A DNA stretch of 64,000 nucleotides from Chrysopilus asiliformis (GCA_964034945.1 OZ035961.1:60190084-60254083); one strand, 5' to 3'. Positions 10,088 through 26,000 are shown, counted from the first letter of the stretch. A program made the numbers and translations. Notes: generated from the sequence alone by a model not told the origin.

Positions 10088-13000
10088 AATTATAATATTG
10101 ATACAGTGATATTAATATTGATATAGTGAATTGTGATTATAATATCAATATAGTGATTATAATATTGATATAGTGATATTAATATTGACATAGTGATTAT
10201 AATATTGCTATAGTGATTATAATATTGATATAGTGATTATTAAATTGATGTAGTGATTATTAAATTGATATAGTGATTATTAAATTGATATAGTGATTAT
10301 AATATCGATATAGTGATTATAATATCGATATAGTGATTATAATATCGATATAGTGATTATAATATCGATATAGTGGTTATAATATCGATATAGTGATTAT
10401 AATATTGATACAGTGATTATAATATTGATATACTGATTATAATATTGATATAGTGATATTAATATTGATATTGTGATTATTAAATTGATATAGTGATTAT
10501 TAAATTGATATAGTGATTATAATATCAATATAGTGATTATAATATTGATATAGTGATATTAATATTGAGATAGTGATTATAATATCGATATAGTGGTTAT
10601 AATGTCGATATAATGATTATAATGATATAGTGATTATAATATTGATACAGTGATTATAATATTGATATAGTGATTATAATATTGCTATGGTGATATTAAT
10701 ATTGATATAGTGATTATTAAATTGATATAGTAATTATAATATTGCTATAGTGATATTAATATTGACATAGTGATTATAATATTGATTTAATATTGATATA
10801 GTGATTTTAATATTGATATAGTGATTATAATATTGATATAGTGGTTATAATATTGCTATAGTGATTATAATATTGATACAGTGTTTATAATATAGATATA
10901 GTGATTATAATATCAATATAGTGATTATAATATTGATATATTGATAATAATATTGATATAGTGATTTAATATTGCTATAGTGATTATAATATTGATATAG
11001 TGATTATTAAATTGATATAGTGATTATAATATTGATATGGTGATATTAATATTGATATACTGATATTAATATTGATATAGTGATTATAATATTGATACTG
11101 TGATTATAATATAGATACAGTGATTATAATATAGATATAGTGATTATAATATAGATATAGTGATTAAATTATTAATATAGTGATTATAATATTAATATAG
11201 TGGTTATAATATTAATATAGTAGTTATAATATTGATATAGTGATTATAATATTGCTATAGTAATTATAATATTGATACAGTGATATTAATATTGATATAG
11301 TGAATTGTGATTATAATATCAATATAGTGATTATAATATTGATATAGTGATATTAATATTAATATACTGATTATAATATTGATATAGTGATTATAATATT
11401 GATATGGTGATATTAATATTGATATACTGATTATAATATTACTATAGTGATATTAATATTGATATAGTGATTATAATATTGATACTGTGATTATAATATA
11501 GATACAGTGATTATAATATAGATATAGTGATTATAATATAGATATAGTGATTAAATTATTAATATAGTGATTATAATATTAATATAGTGGTTATAATATT
11601 AATATAGTAGTTATAATATTGATATAGTGATTATAATATTGCTATAGTAATTATAATATTGATACAGTGATATTAATATTGATATAGTGAATTGTGATTA
11701 TAATATCAATATAGTGATTATAATATTGATATAGTGATATTAATATTGACATAGTGATTATAATATTGCTATAGTGATTATAATATTGATATAGTGATTA
11801 TTAAATTGATGTAGTGATTATTAAATTGATATAGTGATTATTAAATTGATATAGTGATTATAATATCGATATAGTGATTATAATATCGATATAGTGATTA
11901 TAATATCGATATAGTGATTATAATATCGATATAGTGGTTATAATATCGATATAGTGATTATAATATTGATACAGTGATTATAATATTGATATACTGATTA
12001 TAATATTGATATAGTGATATTAATATTGATATTGTGATTATAATATCAATATAGTGATTATAATATTGATATAGTGATTATAATATAATTTAATGATTAT
12101 AATATTGATATATTGGTTATAATATTGATATAGTGATATTAATATTGATATAGTGATTATAATATTGCTATAGTGATTATAATATTGATACAGTGATTAT
12201 AATATAGATATAGTGATTATAATATAGATATAGTGATTATAATATTGATATAGTGATAATAATATTGATATAGTGATTTAATATTGCTATAGTGATTATA
12301 ATATTGATATAGTGATTATAATATCGATATAGTGATTATAATAACGATATAGTGATTATAATAGTGAAATAGTGATTATAATATAGATATAGTGTTTCTA
12401 ATATTGATATATTGATAATAATATTGATATAGTGATTTAATATTGCTATAGTGATTATAATATTGATATAGTGATTATTAAATTAATATAGTGATTATTA
12501 AATTGATATAGTGATTATAATATCGATATAATGATTATAATATCGATATAGTGATTATAATATCGATATAGTGGTTATAATATCGATATAGTGATTATAA
12601 TATTGATACAGTGATTATAATATTGATATACTGATTATAATATTGATATAGTGATATTAATATTGATATAGTGATTATAATATTGCTATAGTGATTATAA
12701 TATTGATACAGTGATTATAATATAGATATAGTGATTATAATATTGATATAGTGATAATAATATTTATATAGTGATTTAATATTGCTATAGTGATTATAAT
12801 ATCGATATAGTGATTATAATAACGATATAGTGATTATAATAGTGAAATAGTGATTATAATATAGATATAGTGTTTCTAATATTGATATATTGATAATAAT
12901 ATTGATATAGTGATTTAATATTGCTATAGTGATTATAATATTGATATAGTGATTATTAAATTGATATAGTGATTATAATATTGATATAGTGATTATAATA

Positions 13001-14216
13001 TCGATATAGTGATTATAATATCGATACTGTGATTATAATCTAGATACAGTGATTATAATATAGATATAGTGATTATAATATAATTTAATGATTATAATAT
13101 TGATATATTGGTTATAATATTGATATAGTGATATTAATATTGCTATAGTGATTATAATATTGATATAGTGATTATTAAATTGATATAGTGATTATAATAT
13201 TGATATAGTGATTATAATATCGATATAGTGATTATAATATCGATACTGTGATTATAATATAGATACAGTGATTATAATATAGATATAGTGATTATAATAT
13301 AGATATAGTGATTATAATATTGCTATAGTAATTATAATATTGATATAGTGATATTAATATTAATATACTGATTATAATATTGCTATATTGATATTAATAT
13401 TGAGATAGTGATTATTGAGATAGTGATAATATTGATATAGTGATATTAATATTAATATACTGATTATAATATTGCTATATTGATATTAATATTGAGATAG
13501 TGATTATAATATTGCTATAGTGATTATAATATTGATATAGTGATTATTAAATTGATGTAGTGATTATTAAATTGATATAGTGATTATTAAATTGATATAG
13601 TGATTATAATATCGATATAGTGATTATAATATCGATATAGTGATTATAATATCGATATAGTGATTATAATATCGATATAGTGGTTATAATATCGATATAG
13701 TGATTATAATATTGATACAGTGATATTAATATTGAGATAGTGATTATAATATTGCTATAGTGATTATAATATTGATACAGTGATTATAATATAGATATAG
13801 TGATTATAATATAATTTAATGATTATAATATTGATATATTGGTTATAATATTGATATAGTGATAATAATATTGATATAGTGATTATAATATTGCTATAGT
13901 GTTTATAATATTGATATAGTGATTATAATATCGATATAGTGATTATAATAACGATATAGTGATTATAATAGTGAAATAGTGATTATAATATAGATATAGT
14001 GATTATAATATTGATATAGTGATAATAATATTGATATAGTGATTTAATATTGCTATAGTGATTATAATATTGATATAGTGATTATTAAATTGATATAGTG
14101 ATTATAATATTGATATAGTGATTATAATATCGATATAGTGATTATAATAACGATATAGTGATTATAATAGTGAAATAGTGATTATAATATCGATATAGTG
14201 ATATTAATATTGATAT

Positions 14217-14219
14217 ACT
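14217..14219 (+). repeat. Left target-site duplication (ACT), transposon copy 2
   Basis: ACT before the element, matched by ACT at 15029-15031 after it, in the same array context as copy 1. It was inherited by segmental duplication rather than made by a second insertion. Confidence 0.9.
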
Positions 14220-14247
14220 CACCTCTATTCTTGAATACGGCGTTACG
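14220..14247 (+). repeat. Left terminal inverted repeat, copy 2
   Basis: Identical to the left end of copy 1. It pairs with 15001-15028 with the same two mismatches at positions 17 and 27. Confidence 0.93.
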
Positions 14248-14369
14248 TTCAATTGCTCGATTAGTGTTCGATCGTGAGCAATCGGTATTCTTGAATACGC
14301 AGTATCTATCAACGTTCGATTTGGAATAACGCATTGCAAAGCACTCGATTATTGTTATTCTTGAATACG
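14226..14369 (+). repeat. Three subterminal repeats, transposon copy 2
   Basis: TATTCTTGAATACG occurs at 14226-14239, 14286-14299 and 14356-14369, with the same 60- and 70-bp spacing as in copy 1. Between the second and third lies one of the two substitutions between the copies (CACTCG instead of CATTCG); the repeat motifs themselves are unchanged. Confidence 0.85.
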
Positions 14370-14511
14370 CCGGGAGCACTTTTTTGAGGTTAAATCACTC
14401 ACTTCAAATTTCTCGCGTTTCATTTACGTTTGAATTCGGTGTTTACAAAAATGTAAGGTAAATATATTGTATGTTTAAATGAAAGATTTTAACAGTGATT
14501 TCTTAAAATAG

Positions 14512-14834
14512 GAGTGCAAAGAAAAACACACTAGAAGCAATGACCAATTCGCATATTTAATTTCAAAAATGAAAAACAATCCGGACATTGCCAAGGGATT
14601 ACGAGGAAGTCGCCGATAGAGATGAATTTATTGTGGGAGGAAATTCAATATATTCGACCGGAACCGGAAATCTTTTTTGAATCTACAAAATTGCAAATAA
14701 AAATCTATGAGATTCCCAGTATTTGTATGTACTTAGGCTTCATTAAGCTCATCAAATCTGAAGTCTTAAAAAAATTCTTTGCTGGCGTAACGAATTCAAC
14801 TCCTCTTGCCTCAGTAAATGATAAATCAACATAA
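14512..14834 (+). pseudogene. Frameshifted Myb/SANT-like domain remnant, copy 2
   Basis: This is the same broken reading frame as 6794-7107. The first segment (14512-14616) ends at the TAG at 14617, and the LLWEEI segment starts at the ATG at 14622 in another frame. Here a 4-bp loss near 14763 shifts the tail, so the open stretch ends after 70 codons with a different C-terminus (LKKFFAGVTNSTPLASVNDK). Two different tails from one ancestral sequence, plus the shared upstream frameshift, argue that neither is under coding constraint. Confidence 0.5.
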
Positions 14835-15000
14835 AATCCATGGCTACTGAAATAAATCACTTCAAACACTTCAAGTTTATTCAAAATTCACAACAAACAA
14901 TCAAATCAATGTTTGACAGCGCGTTGCCATGCGATGCTTTATGTACCAAACGCGAAGCACCCGCCGGATTCCAGGATACCAATTGCGTAGCGAATCGAAT

Positions 15001-15028
15001 CCTAACGCCGTTTTCAAGAATAGAGGTG
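15001..15028 (-). repeat. Right terminal inverted repeat, copy 2
   Basis: Identical to 7291-7318. It is followed by ACT at 15029-15031 and then by satellite DNA. Confidence 0.93.
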
Positions 15029-18000
15029 ACTGATTATAATATTGCTATAGTGATATTAATATTGATATTGTGATTATTAAATTGATATAGTGATTATTAA
15101 ATTGATATAGTAATTATAATATTGATATAGTGATTATAATATTGCTATGGTGATATTAATATTGATATAGTGATTATAATATTGCTATAGTGATATTAAT
15201 ATTGACATAGTGATTATAATATTGAATTAATATTGATATAGTGATTTTAATATTAATATACTGATTATAATATTGCTATAGTGATATTAATATTGAGATA
15301 GTGATTATAATATTGCTACAGTGATTATAATATTGATATACTGATTATAATATTGCTATAGTGATATTAATATTGATATTGTGATTATAATATCAATATA
15401 GTGATTATGATATTGATATAGTGATATTAATATTAATATACTGATTATTGTATTGCTATAGTGATAATAATATTGAGATAATGATTATAATAGTGTTATA
15501 GTGATTATAATATTGATATAGTGATTATTAAATTGATATAGTGATTATTAAATTGATATAGTGATTATAATATCAATATAGTGATTATAATATTGATATA
15601 GTGATATTAATATTGAGATAGTGATTATAATATCGATATAGTGGTTATAATGTCGATATAATGATTATAATGATATAGTGATTATAATATTGATACAGTG
15701 ATTATAATATTGATATAGTGATTATAATATTGCTATGGTGATATTAATATTGATATAGTGATTATTAAATTGATATAGTAATTATAATATTGCTATAGTG
15801 ATATTAATATTGACATAGTGATTATAATATTGATTTAATATTGATATAGTGATTTTAATATTGATATAGTGATTATAATGTTGATATAGTGGTTATAATA
15901 TTGCTATAGTGATTATAATATTGATACAGTGTTTATAATATAGATATAGTGATTATAATATCAATATAGTGATATTAATATTGAGATAGTGATTATAAAA
16001 TTGCTATAGTGATTATAATATTGATATAGTGATTATTAAATTGATATAGTGATTATTAAATTGATATAGTGATTATAATATCGATATAGTGATTATAATA
16101 TTGATATAGTTATTATAATATTAATATAGTTATTATAATATTGATATAGTGATTATAATATTGCTATAGTGATATTAATTTTGATATAGTGATTATAACA
16201 TAGATATAGTGATTATAATATTAATATAGTGGCTATAATATAAATGTAGTGGTTATAATATTGATATAGTGATTATATATTGATATAGTGATGTAATATT
16301 GCTACAGTGATTATAATATTGATATAGTGATTATAATATTGCTATGGTGATATTAATATTGATATAGTGATTATTAAATTGATATAGTGATTATAATATT
16401 GCTATAGTGATATTAATATTGACATAGTGATTATAATATTGATTTAATATTGATATAGTGATTTTAATATTGATATAGTGATTATAATATTGATATAGTG
16501 GTTATAATATTGCTATAGTGATTATAATATTGATACAGTGTTTATAATATAGATATAGTGATTATAATATCAATATAGTGATTATAATATTGATATATTG
16601 ATTATAATATTGATATAGTGATTTAATATTGACATAGTGATTATAATATTGATATAGTGATTATAATATTGATATAGTGATTTAATATTGCTATAGTGAT
16701 TATAATATTGATATAACGATTATTAAATTGATATAGAGATTATAATATTGATATAGTGAATATAATATTGCTATAGTGATATTAATATTGATATAGTGAT
16801 TATAATATCAATATAGTGATATCAATATTGAGATAGTGATTATAATATTGCTATAGTGATTATTAAATTGATATAGTGATTATTAAATTGATATAGTGAT
16901 TATAATATCGATATAGTGATTATAATATCGATATAGTGATTTTAATATTGATATAGTGATTATAATATTGATATAGTGGTTATAATATTGCTATAGTGAT
17001 TATAATATTGATACAGTGTTTATAATATAGATATAGTGATTATAATATCAATATAGTGATTATAATATTGATATATTGATTATAATATTGATATAGTGAT
17101 TTAATATTGACATAGTGATTATAATATTGATATAGTGATTATAATATTGATATAGTGATTTAATATTGCTATAGTGATTATAATATTGATATAACGATTA
17201 TTAAATTGATATAGAGATTATAATATTGATATAGTGAATATAATATTGCTATAGTGATATTAATATTGATATAGTGATTATAATATTGCTATAGTGATAT
17301 TAATATTGAGATAGTGATTATAATATTGCTAGAGTGATTATAATATTGATATAGTGATTATTAAATTGATGTAGTGATTATTAAATTGATATAGTGATTA
17401 TTAAATTGATATAGTGATTATAATATCGATATAGTGATTATAATATCGATATAGTGATTATAATATCGATATAGTGATTATAATATCGATATAGTGGTTA
17501 TAATATCGATATAGTGATTATAATATTGATACAGTGATTATAATATTGATATACTGATTATAATATTGATATAGTGATATTAATAATGATATTGTGATTA
17601 TAATATCAATATAGTGATTATAATATTGATATAGTGATATTAATATTGAGATAGTGATTATAATATTGCTATAGTGATTATAATATTGATACAGTGATTA
17701 TAATATAGATATAGTGATTATAATATAGATATAGTGATTATAATATTGATATAGTGATTATAGTATTGATATAGTGTTATTAATATTGAGATAGTGATTA
17801 TAATATTGCTATAGTGATTATAATATTGATACAGTGATTATAATATAGATATAGTGATTATAATATAATTTAATGATTATAATATTGATATATTGGTTAT
17901 AATATTGATATAGTGATATTAATATTGATATAGTGATTATAATATAGATATAGTGATTATAATATAGATATAGTGATTATAATATTGATATAGTGATATT

Positions 18001-19710
18001 AATATTGATTATAATATTGAATTAATATTGATATAGTGATTTTAATATTAATATACTGATTATAATATTGCTATAGTGATATTAATATTGAGATAGTGAT
18101 TATAATATTGCTATAGTGATTATAATATTGATATAGTGATTATTAAATTGATATAGTGATTATTAAATTGATATAGTGATTATAATATCGATATATTGAT
18201 TATAATATCGATATAGTGATTATAATATCGATATAGTGGTTATAATATCGATATAGTGATTATAATATTAATATAGTGACTATAATATTCATATAGTGAT
18301 TATAATATTGATATAGTGATTTAATATTGCTACAGTGATTATAATATTGCTATAGTGATATTAATATTGATATACTGATTATAATATTGCTATAGTGATA
18401 TTAATATTGATATTGTGATTATAATATCAATATAGAGATTATGATATTGATATAGTGATATTAATATTAATATACTGATTATTATATTGCTATAGTGATA
18501 TTAATATTGAGATAGTGATTATAATATTGCTATAGTGATTATAATATTGATATAGTGATTATTAAATTGATATAGTGATTATTAAATTGATATAGTGATT
18601 ATAATATTGATATAGTGATATTAATATTGAGATAGTGATTATAATATCGATATAGTGATTATAATATCGATATAGTGATTATAATATCGATATAGTGATT
18701 TAATATTGCTATAGTGATTATAATATTGATATAACGATTATTAAATTGATATAGAGATTATAATATTGATATAGTGAATATAATATTGCTATAGTTATAT
18801 TAATATTGATATAGTGATTATAACATAGATATAGTGATTATAATATTAATATAGTGGTTATAATATTGCTATAGTGATTATAATATTGATACAGTGTTTA
18901 TAATATAGATATAGTGATTATAATATCAATATAGTGATATTAATATTGAGATAGTGATTATAATATTGCTATAGTGATTATAATATTGATATAGTGATTA
19001 TTAAATTGATATAGTGATTATAATATCGATATAGTGATTATAAATCGATATAGTGATTATAATATCGATATAGTGGTTATAATATCGATATAGTGATTAT
19101 AATATTGATATAGTGATATTAATATTGATATAGTGATTATAATATTGCTATAGTGATTATAATATTGATATAGTGATATTAATATTGATATAGTGATTAT
19201 AATATTGCTATAGTGATTATAATATTGATATAGTGATAATAATATTGATATAGTGATTTAATATTGCTATAGTGATTATAATATTGATATAGTGATTATT
19301 AAATTGATATAGTGATTATAATATTGATATAGTGATTATAATATAGATATAGTGATTATAATATTGATATAGTGATTATAATATAGATATAGTGATTATA
19401 ATATTGATATAGTTATTATAATATTAATATAGTTATTATAATATTGATATAGTGATTATAATATTGCTATAGTGATATTAATTTTGATATAGTGATTATA
19501 ACATAGATATAGTGATTATAATATTAATATAGTGGTTATAATATAAATGTAGTGGTTATAACATTGATATAGTGATTATTAAATTGATATAGTGATTATA
19601 ATATTGATATAGTGATTATAATATCGATATAGTGATTATAATAACGATATAGTGATTATAATAGTGAAATAGTGATTATAATATCGATATAGTGATATTA
19701 ATATTGATAT

Positions 19711-19713
19711 ACT
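19711..19713 (+). other. Unoccupied transposon target site (single ACT)
   Basis: The flanks of both transposon copies are joined here without the element: AGTGAAATAG and ATCGATATAG monomers, GATATACTGATTATA, then TGCTATAG and GATATTGTGATTATTAAATT monomers. Seven more such sites lie at 23267, 26570, 28980, 32536, 35839, 41720 and 43379. They show the ancestral site and define the 3-bp duplication. Confidence 0.85.
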
Positions 19714-19949
19714 GATTATAATATTGCTATAGTGATATTAATATTGATATTGTGATTATTAAATTGATATAGTGATTATTAAATTGATATAGTAATTATA
19801 ATATCGATATAGTGATTATAAATCGATATAGTGATTATAATATCGATATAGTGATTATAAATCGATATAGTGATTATAATATCGATATAGTGATTATAAT
19901 ATTGCTATGGTGATATTAATATTGATATAGTGATTATTAAATTGATATA

Positions 19950-20008
19950 GTGATTAAAATATTAATATTAATATTGATATTAATATTAATATTGATTATA
20001 ATATTGAA
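19950..20008. repeat. Palindromic AT-rich irregularity in the satellite
   Basis: The monomer rhythm breaks into alternating AATATTAATATTAATATTG blocks, which are self-complementary and can form a long AT cruciform. The same irregularity is at 29219-29277 because it lies inside the 9269-bp duplication. It probably arose by slippage between ATATTAATAT variants. Confidence 0.55.
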
Positions 20009-23000
20009 TTAATATTGATATAGTGATTTTAATATTAATATACTGATTATAATATTGCTATAGTGATATTAATATTGAGATAGTGATTATAATATTGCTA
20101 TAGTGATTAAAATATTGATATAGTGATTATTAAATTGATATAGTGATTATAATATCGATATATTGATTATAATATCGATATAGTGATTATAATATCGATA
20201 TAGTGGTTATAATATCGATATAGTGATTATAATATTAATATAGTGACTATAATATTGATACAGTGTTTATAATATAGATATAGTGATTATAATATCAATA
20301 TAGTGATTATAATATTGATATATTGATTATAATATTGATATAGTGATTTAATATTGACATAGTGATTATAATATTGATATAGTGATTATAATATTGATAT
20401 AGTGATTTAATATTGCTATAGTGATTATAATATTGATATAACGATTATTAAATTGATATAGAGATTATAATATTGATATAGTGAATATAATATTGCTATA
20501 GTGATATTAATATTGATATAGTGATTATAATATTGCTATAGTGATATTAATATTGAGATAGTGATTATAATATTGCTAGAGTGATTATAATATTGATATA
20601 GTGATTATTAAATTGATGTAGTGATTATTAAATTGATATAGTGATTATTAAATTGATATAGTGATTATAATATCGATATAGTGATTATAATATCGATATA
20701 GTGATTATAATATCGATATAGTGATTATAATATCGATATAGTGGTTATAATATCGATATAGTGATTATAATATTGATACAGTGATTATAATATTGATATA
20801 CTGATTATAATATTGATATAGTAATATTAATAATGATATTGTGATTATAATATTGATATAGTGATATTAATATTGAGATAGTGATTATAATATTGCTATA
20901 GTGATTATAATATTGATATAGCGATTATAATATCGATATAGTGATTATAATAACGACATAGTGATTATAATAGTGATATAGTGATTATAATATCGATATA
21001 GTGATTATAATAGTGATATGTTGATTATAATATTGCTATAGTATTAATATTGGTATAGTGATTATAATATTGATATAGTAATTATTAAATTGATATCGTA
21101 ATTATAATATTGATATAGTGATTATAATATTGATATAGTGATTATAATATTGATATAGTGATTCAATATTGCTACAGTGATATTAATATTCATATAGTGA
21201 GTATAATTGCTATGGTGATATAGTGATTAAAATATTGATATAGTGATTATACTATCGATATAGTGATTATAATATCGATATAGTGATTATAATATAGATA
21301 TATTGATTATAATATTGCTATGGTGATATTAATATTGATATAGTGATTATTAAATTGATATAGTGATAATAATATTGATATAGTGATTATAATATTAATA
21401 ATGATTATAATTTAATATAGTGGTTATAATATTAATATAGTGGTTATAATATTAATATAGTTATTGTAATATTGATATAGTGATTATAATATAGATATAT
21501 TGATTATAATATTGATATGGATGTTAATATTGATATACTGATTATAATATTGCTATATTGATATTAATATTCATATAGTGATTATAATATTGCTATGGTG
21601 ATATTAATATTGATATAGTGATTAGTAAATTGATATAGTGATTATAATATCGATATAGTGATTATAATATTAGTATAGTGATTATAATATTAATAATGAT
21701 TATAATTTAATATAGTGGTTATAATATTAATATAGTGATTATAAAATTGCTATAAAGATTATAATATTGACACAGTGATTATAATATAGATATAGTGATT
21801 ATAATATAGATATAGTGATTATAATATTAATATATTGGTTATAATATTAATATAGTGGTTATAATATTGATATAGTGATTATAATATCGCTATAGTGATA
21901 TTAATATTGACATAGTGATTATAATATTGATGTAGTGATTATAATATTGATATAGTGATTTAATATTGCTATAGTGATTATAATATTGATATAGTGATTA
22001 TTAAATTGATATAGTGATTATAATTCTGATATAGTGATTTAATATTGCTATGGTGATATTAATATTGATATAGTGATTAGTAAATTGATATAGTGATTAT
22101 AATATCGATATAGTGATTATAATATCGATATAGTGATTATAATATTGATATATTGATTATAATATTGATATAATGATTATAATATTGATATATTGATTAT
22201 AATATTGATAATTTGATTATAATATTGATATAGTGCTATTAATATTGATATAGTGATTATAATATTAATATAGTGATTATAATATTGATATAGTGATTAT
22301 AATATTATATAGTGATTTAATATTGCTATAGTGATTATAATATTGATATAGTGATTATTAAATTGATATAGTGATTATAATATTGATATAGTGATTATAA
22401 TATTGATATAGTGATTATAATATCGATATAGTGATTATAATATTGCTATAGTTATTATAATATTGATGTAGTGATTATAATATTGATATAGTGATTTAAT
22501 ATTAATATAGTGGTTATAATATTGCTATAGTGATTATAATATTGATACAGTGTTTATAATATAGATATAGTGATTATAATATCAATATAGTGATATTAAT
22601 ATTGAGATAGTGATTATAATATTGCTATAGTGATTATAATATTGATATAGTGATTATTAAATTGATATAGTGATTATAATATCGATATAGTGATTATAAA
22701 TCGATATAGTGATTATAATATCGATATAGTGGTTATAATATCGATATAGTGATTATAATATTGATATAGTGATATTAATATTGATATAGTGATTATAATA
22801 TTGCTATAGTGATTATAATATTGATATAGTGATAATAATATTGATATAGTGATTTAATATTGCTATAGTGATTATAATATTGATATAGTGATTATTAAAT
22901 TGATATAGTGATTATAATATTGATATAGTGATTATAATATAGATATAGTGATTATAATATTGATATAGTTATTATAATATTAATATAGTTATTATAATAT

Positions 23001-26000
23001 TGATATAGTGATTATAATATTGCTATAGTGATATTAATTTTGATATAGTGATTATAACATAGATATAGTGATTATAATATTAATATAGTGGTTATAATAT
23101 AAATGTAGTGGTTATAACATTGATATAGTGATTATTAAATTGATATAGTGATTATAATATTGATATAGTGATTATAATATCGATATAGTGATTATAATAA
23201 CGATATAGTGATTATAATAGTGAAATAGTGATTATAATATCGATATAGTGATATTAATATTGATATACTGATTATAATATTGCTATAGTGATATTAATAT
23301 TGATATTGTGATTATTAAATTGATATAGTGATTATTAAATTGATATAGTAATTATAATATCGATATAGTGATTATAAATCGATATAGTGATTATAATATC
23401 GATATAGTGATTATAAATCGATATAGTGATTATAATATCGATATAGTGATTATAATATTGCTATGGTGATATTAATATTGACATAGTGATTATAATATTG
23501 ATATAGTGATTATAATATTGATATAGTGATTTAATATTGCTATAGTGATTATAATATTGATATAACGATTATTAAATTGATATAGAGATTATAATATTGA
23601 TATAGTGAATATAATATTGCTATAGTGATATTAATATTGATATAGTGATTATAATATTGCTATAGTGATATTAATATTGAGATAGTGATTATAATATTGC
23701 TAGAGTGATTATAATATTGATATAGTGATTATTAAATTGATGTAGTGATTATTAAATTGATATAGTGATTATTAAATTGATATAGTGATTATAATATCGA
23801 TATAGTGATTATAATATCGATATAGTGATTATAATATCGATATAGTGATTATAATATCGATATAGTGGTTATAATATCGATATAGTGATTATAATATTGA
23901 TACAGTGATTATAATATTGATATACTGATTATAATATTGATATAGTAATATTAATAATGATATTGTGATTATAATATCAATATAGTGATTATAATATTGA
24001 TATAGTGATATTAATATTGAGATAGTGATTATAATATTGCTATAGTGATTATAATATTGATATAGCGATTATAATATCGATATAGTGATTATAATAACGA
24101 CATAGTGATTATAATAGTGATATAGTGATTATAATATCGATATAGTGATTATAATAGTGATATGTTGATTATAATATTGCTATAGTATTAATATTGGTAT
24201 AGTGATTATAATATTGATATAGTAATTATTAAATTGATATCGTAATTATAATATTGATATAGTGATTATAATATTGATATAGTGATTATAATATTGATAT
24301 AGTGATTCAATATTGCTACAGTGATATTAATATTCATATAGTGAGTATAATTGCTATGGTGATATAGTGATTAAAATATTGATATAGTGATTATACTATC
24401 GATATAGTGATTATAATATCGATATAGTGATTATAATATAGATATATTGATTATAATATTGCTATGGTGATATTAATATTGATATAGTGATTATTAAATT
24501 GATATAGTGATAATAATATTGATATAGTGATTATAATATCGATATAGTGATTATAATATTAATAATGATTATAATTTAATATAGTGGTTATAATATTAAT
24601 ATAGTGGTTATAATATTAATATAGTTATTGTAATATTGATATAGTGATTATAATATAGATATATTGATTATAATATTGATATGGATGTTAATATTGATAT
24701 ACTGATTATAATATTGCTATATTGATATTAATATTCATATAGTGATTATAATATTGCTATGGTGATATTAATATTGATATAGTGATTAGTAAATTGATAT
24801 AGTGATTATAATATCGATATAGTGATTATAATATTAGTATAGTGATTATAATATTAATAATGATTATAATTTAATATAGTGGTTATAATATTAATATAGT
24901 GATTATAAAATTGCTATAAAGATTATAATATTGACACAGTGATTATAATATAGATATAGTGATTATAATATAGATATAGTGATTATAATATTAATATATT
25001 GGTTATAATATTAATATAGTGGTTATAATATTGATATAGTGATTATAATATCGCTATAGTGATATTAATATTGACATAGTGATTATAATATTGATGTAGT
25101 GATTATAATATTGATATAGTGATTTAATATTGCTATAGTGATTATAATATTGATATAGTGATTATTAAATTGATATAGTGATTATAATATTGATATAGTG
25201 ATTTAATATTGCTATAGTGATTATAATATTGATATAGTGATTATTAAAATGATATAGTGATTATAATATTGTTATAGTGATTATAATATTGATATAGTGA
25301 TTATTAAATTGATATAGTGATTATAATTCTGATATAGTGATTTAATATTGCTATGGTGATATTAATATTGATATAGTGATTAGTAAATTGATATAGTGAT
25401 TATAATATCGATATAGTGATTATAATATCGATATAGTGATTATAATATTGATACATTGATTATAATATTGATATAATGATTATAATATTGATATATTGAT
25501 TATAATATTGATAATTTGATTATAATATTGATATAGTGCTATTAATATTGATATAGTGATTATAATATTAATATAGTGATTATAATATTGATATAGTGAT
25601 TATAATATTATATAGTGATTTAATATTGCTATAGTGATTATAATATTGATATAGTGATTATTAAATTGATATAGTGATTATAATATTGATATAGTGATTA
25701 TAATATTGATATAGTGATTATAATATCGATATAGTGATTATAATATTGCTATAGTTATTATAATATTGATGTAGTGATTATAATATTGATATAGTGATTT
25801 AATATTAATATAGTGGTTATAATATTGCTATAGTGATTATAATATTGATACAGTGTTTATAATATAGATATAGTGATTATAATATCAATATAGTGATATT
25901 AATATTGAGATAGTGATTATAATATTGCTATAGTGATTATAATATTGATATAGTGATTATTAAATAGATATAGTGATTATAATATCGATATAGTGATTAT

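Larger units (their letters stand above)
7319..14219 (+). repeat. 20-bp AT-rich satellite array, segment 2
   Basis: The same monomer and orientation as segment 1 continue between the two transposon copies. The block is largely rearranged copies of segment 1: 9111-10087 matches 1-977 (constant offset 9110), and roughly 10.1-11.06 kb matches 1.6-2.56 kb (offset 8497 over most of it). The run near 7790 with the rare TCATTATGATATTG string also occurs at 331 and 9441. No gene, RNA or mobile element is visible apart from the satellite. The irregular stretch near 13405-13445, with a duplicated GAGATAGTGAT piece, is a local slippage product. Confidence 0.97.
14220..15028 (+). mobile_element. Non-autonomous DNA transposon, copy 2 (809 bp)
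   Basis: Same element as 6502-7318. By base-by-base reading it differs by two T-to-C substitutions (near 14344 and 14379 relative to copy 1) and two 4-bp losses: one in the pseudogene near 14763, one removing GCTG from the E-box at 14908/14909. Terminal repeats, the three subterminal motifs (14226, 14286, 14356) and the hairpin (14252-14282) are intact. It sits at the same position of the same satellite context as copy 1. Like copy 1 it encodes no transposase. Confidence 0.93.
12720..16000 (+). repeat. About 7.7-kb-offset duplicate of the transposon-bearing segment
   Basis: The flanks of transposon copy 2 repeat those of copy 1. Left of the element the offset is 7718, dropping to 7658 beyond a 60-bp (three-monomer) insertion near 14060-14120. 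Right of the element it is 7710, the 8-bp change coming from two 4-bp indels within the element, and it falls to about 7611 by 15642 (matching 8031) after loss of monomers near 15125. The two elements are therefore parts of one duplicated segment. Outer boundaries are approximate. Confidence 0.8.

Noticed and set aside
6502..15028. Two independent insertions of the same transposon into a preferred site.
   Set aside because: The two share hundreds of bases of flanking variant order on each side and the same internal frameshift. Duplication of one insertion explains all of this.
14840..15073. A 77-codon plus-strand open frame ending in the satellite after transposon copy 2.
   Set aside because: It exists only because copy 2 lacks the GCTG of the E-box; copy 1 does not keep it open. 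It runs through the right inverted repeat into satellite and resembles no protein I know.
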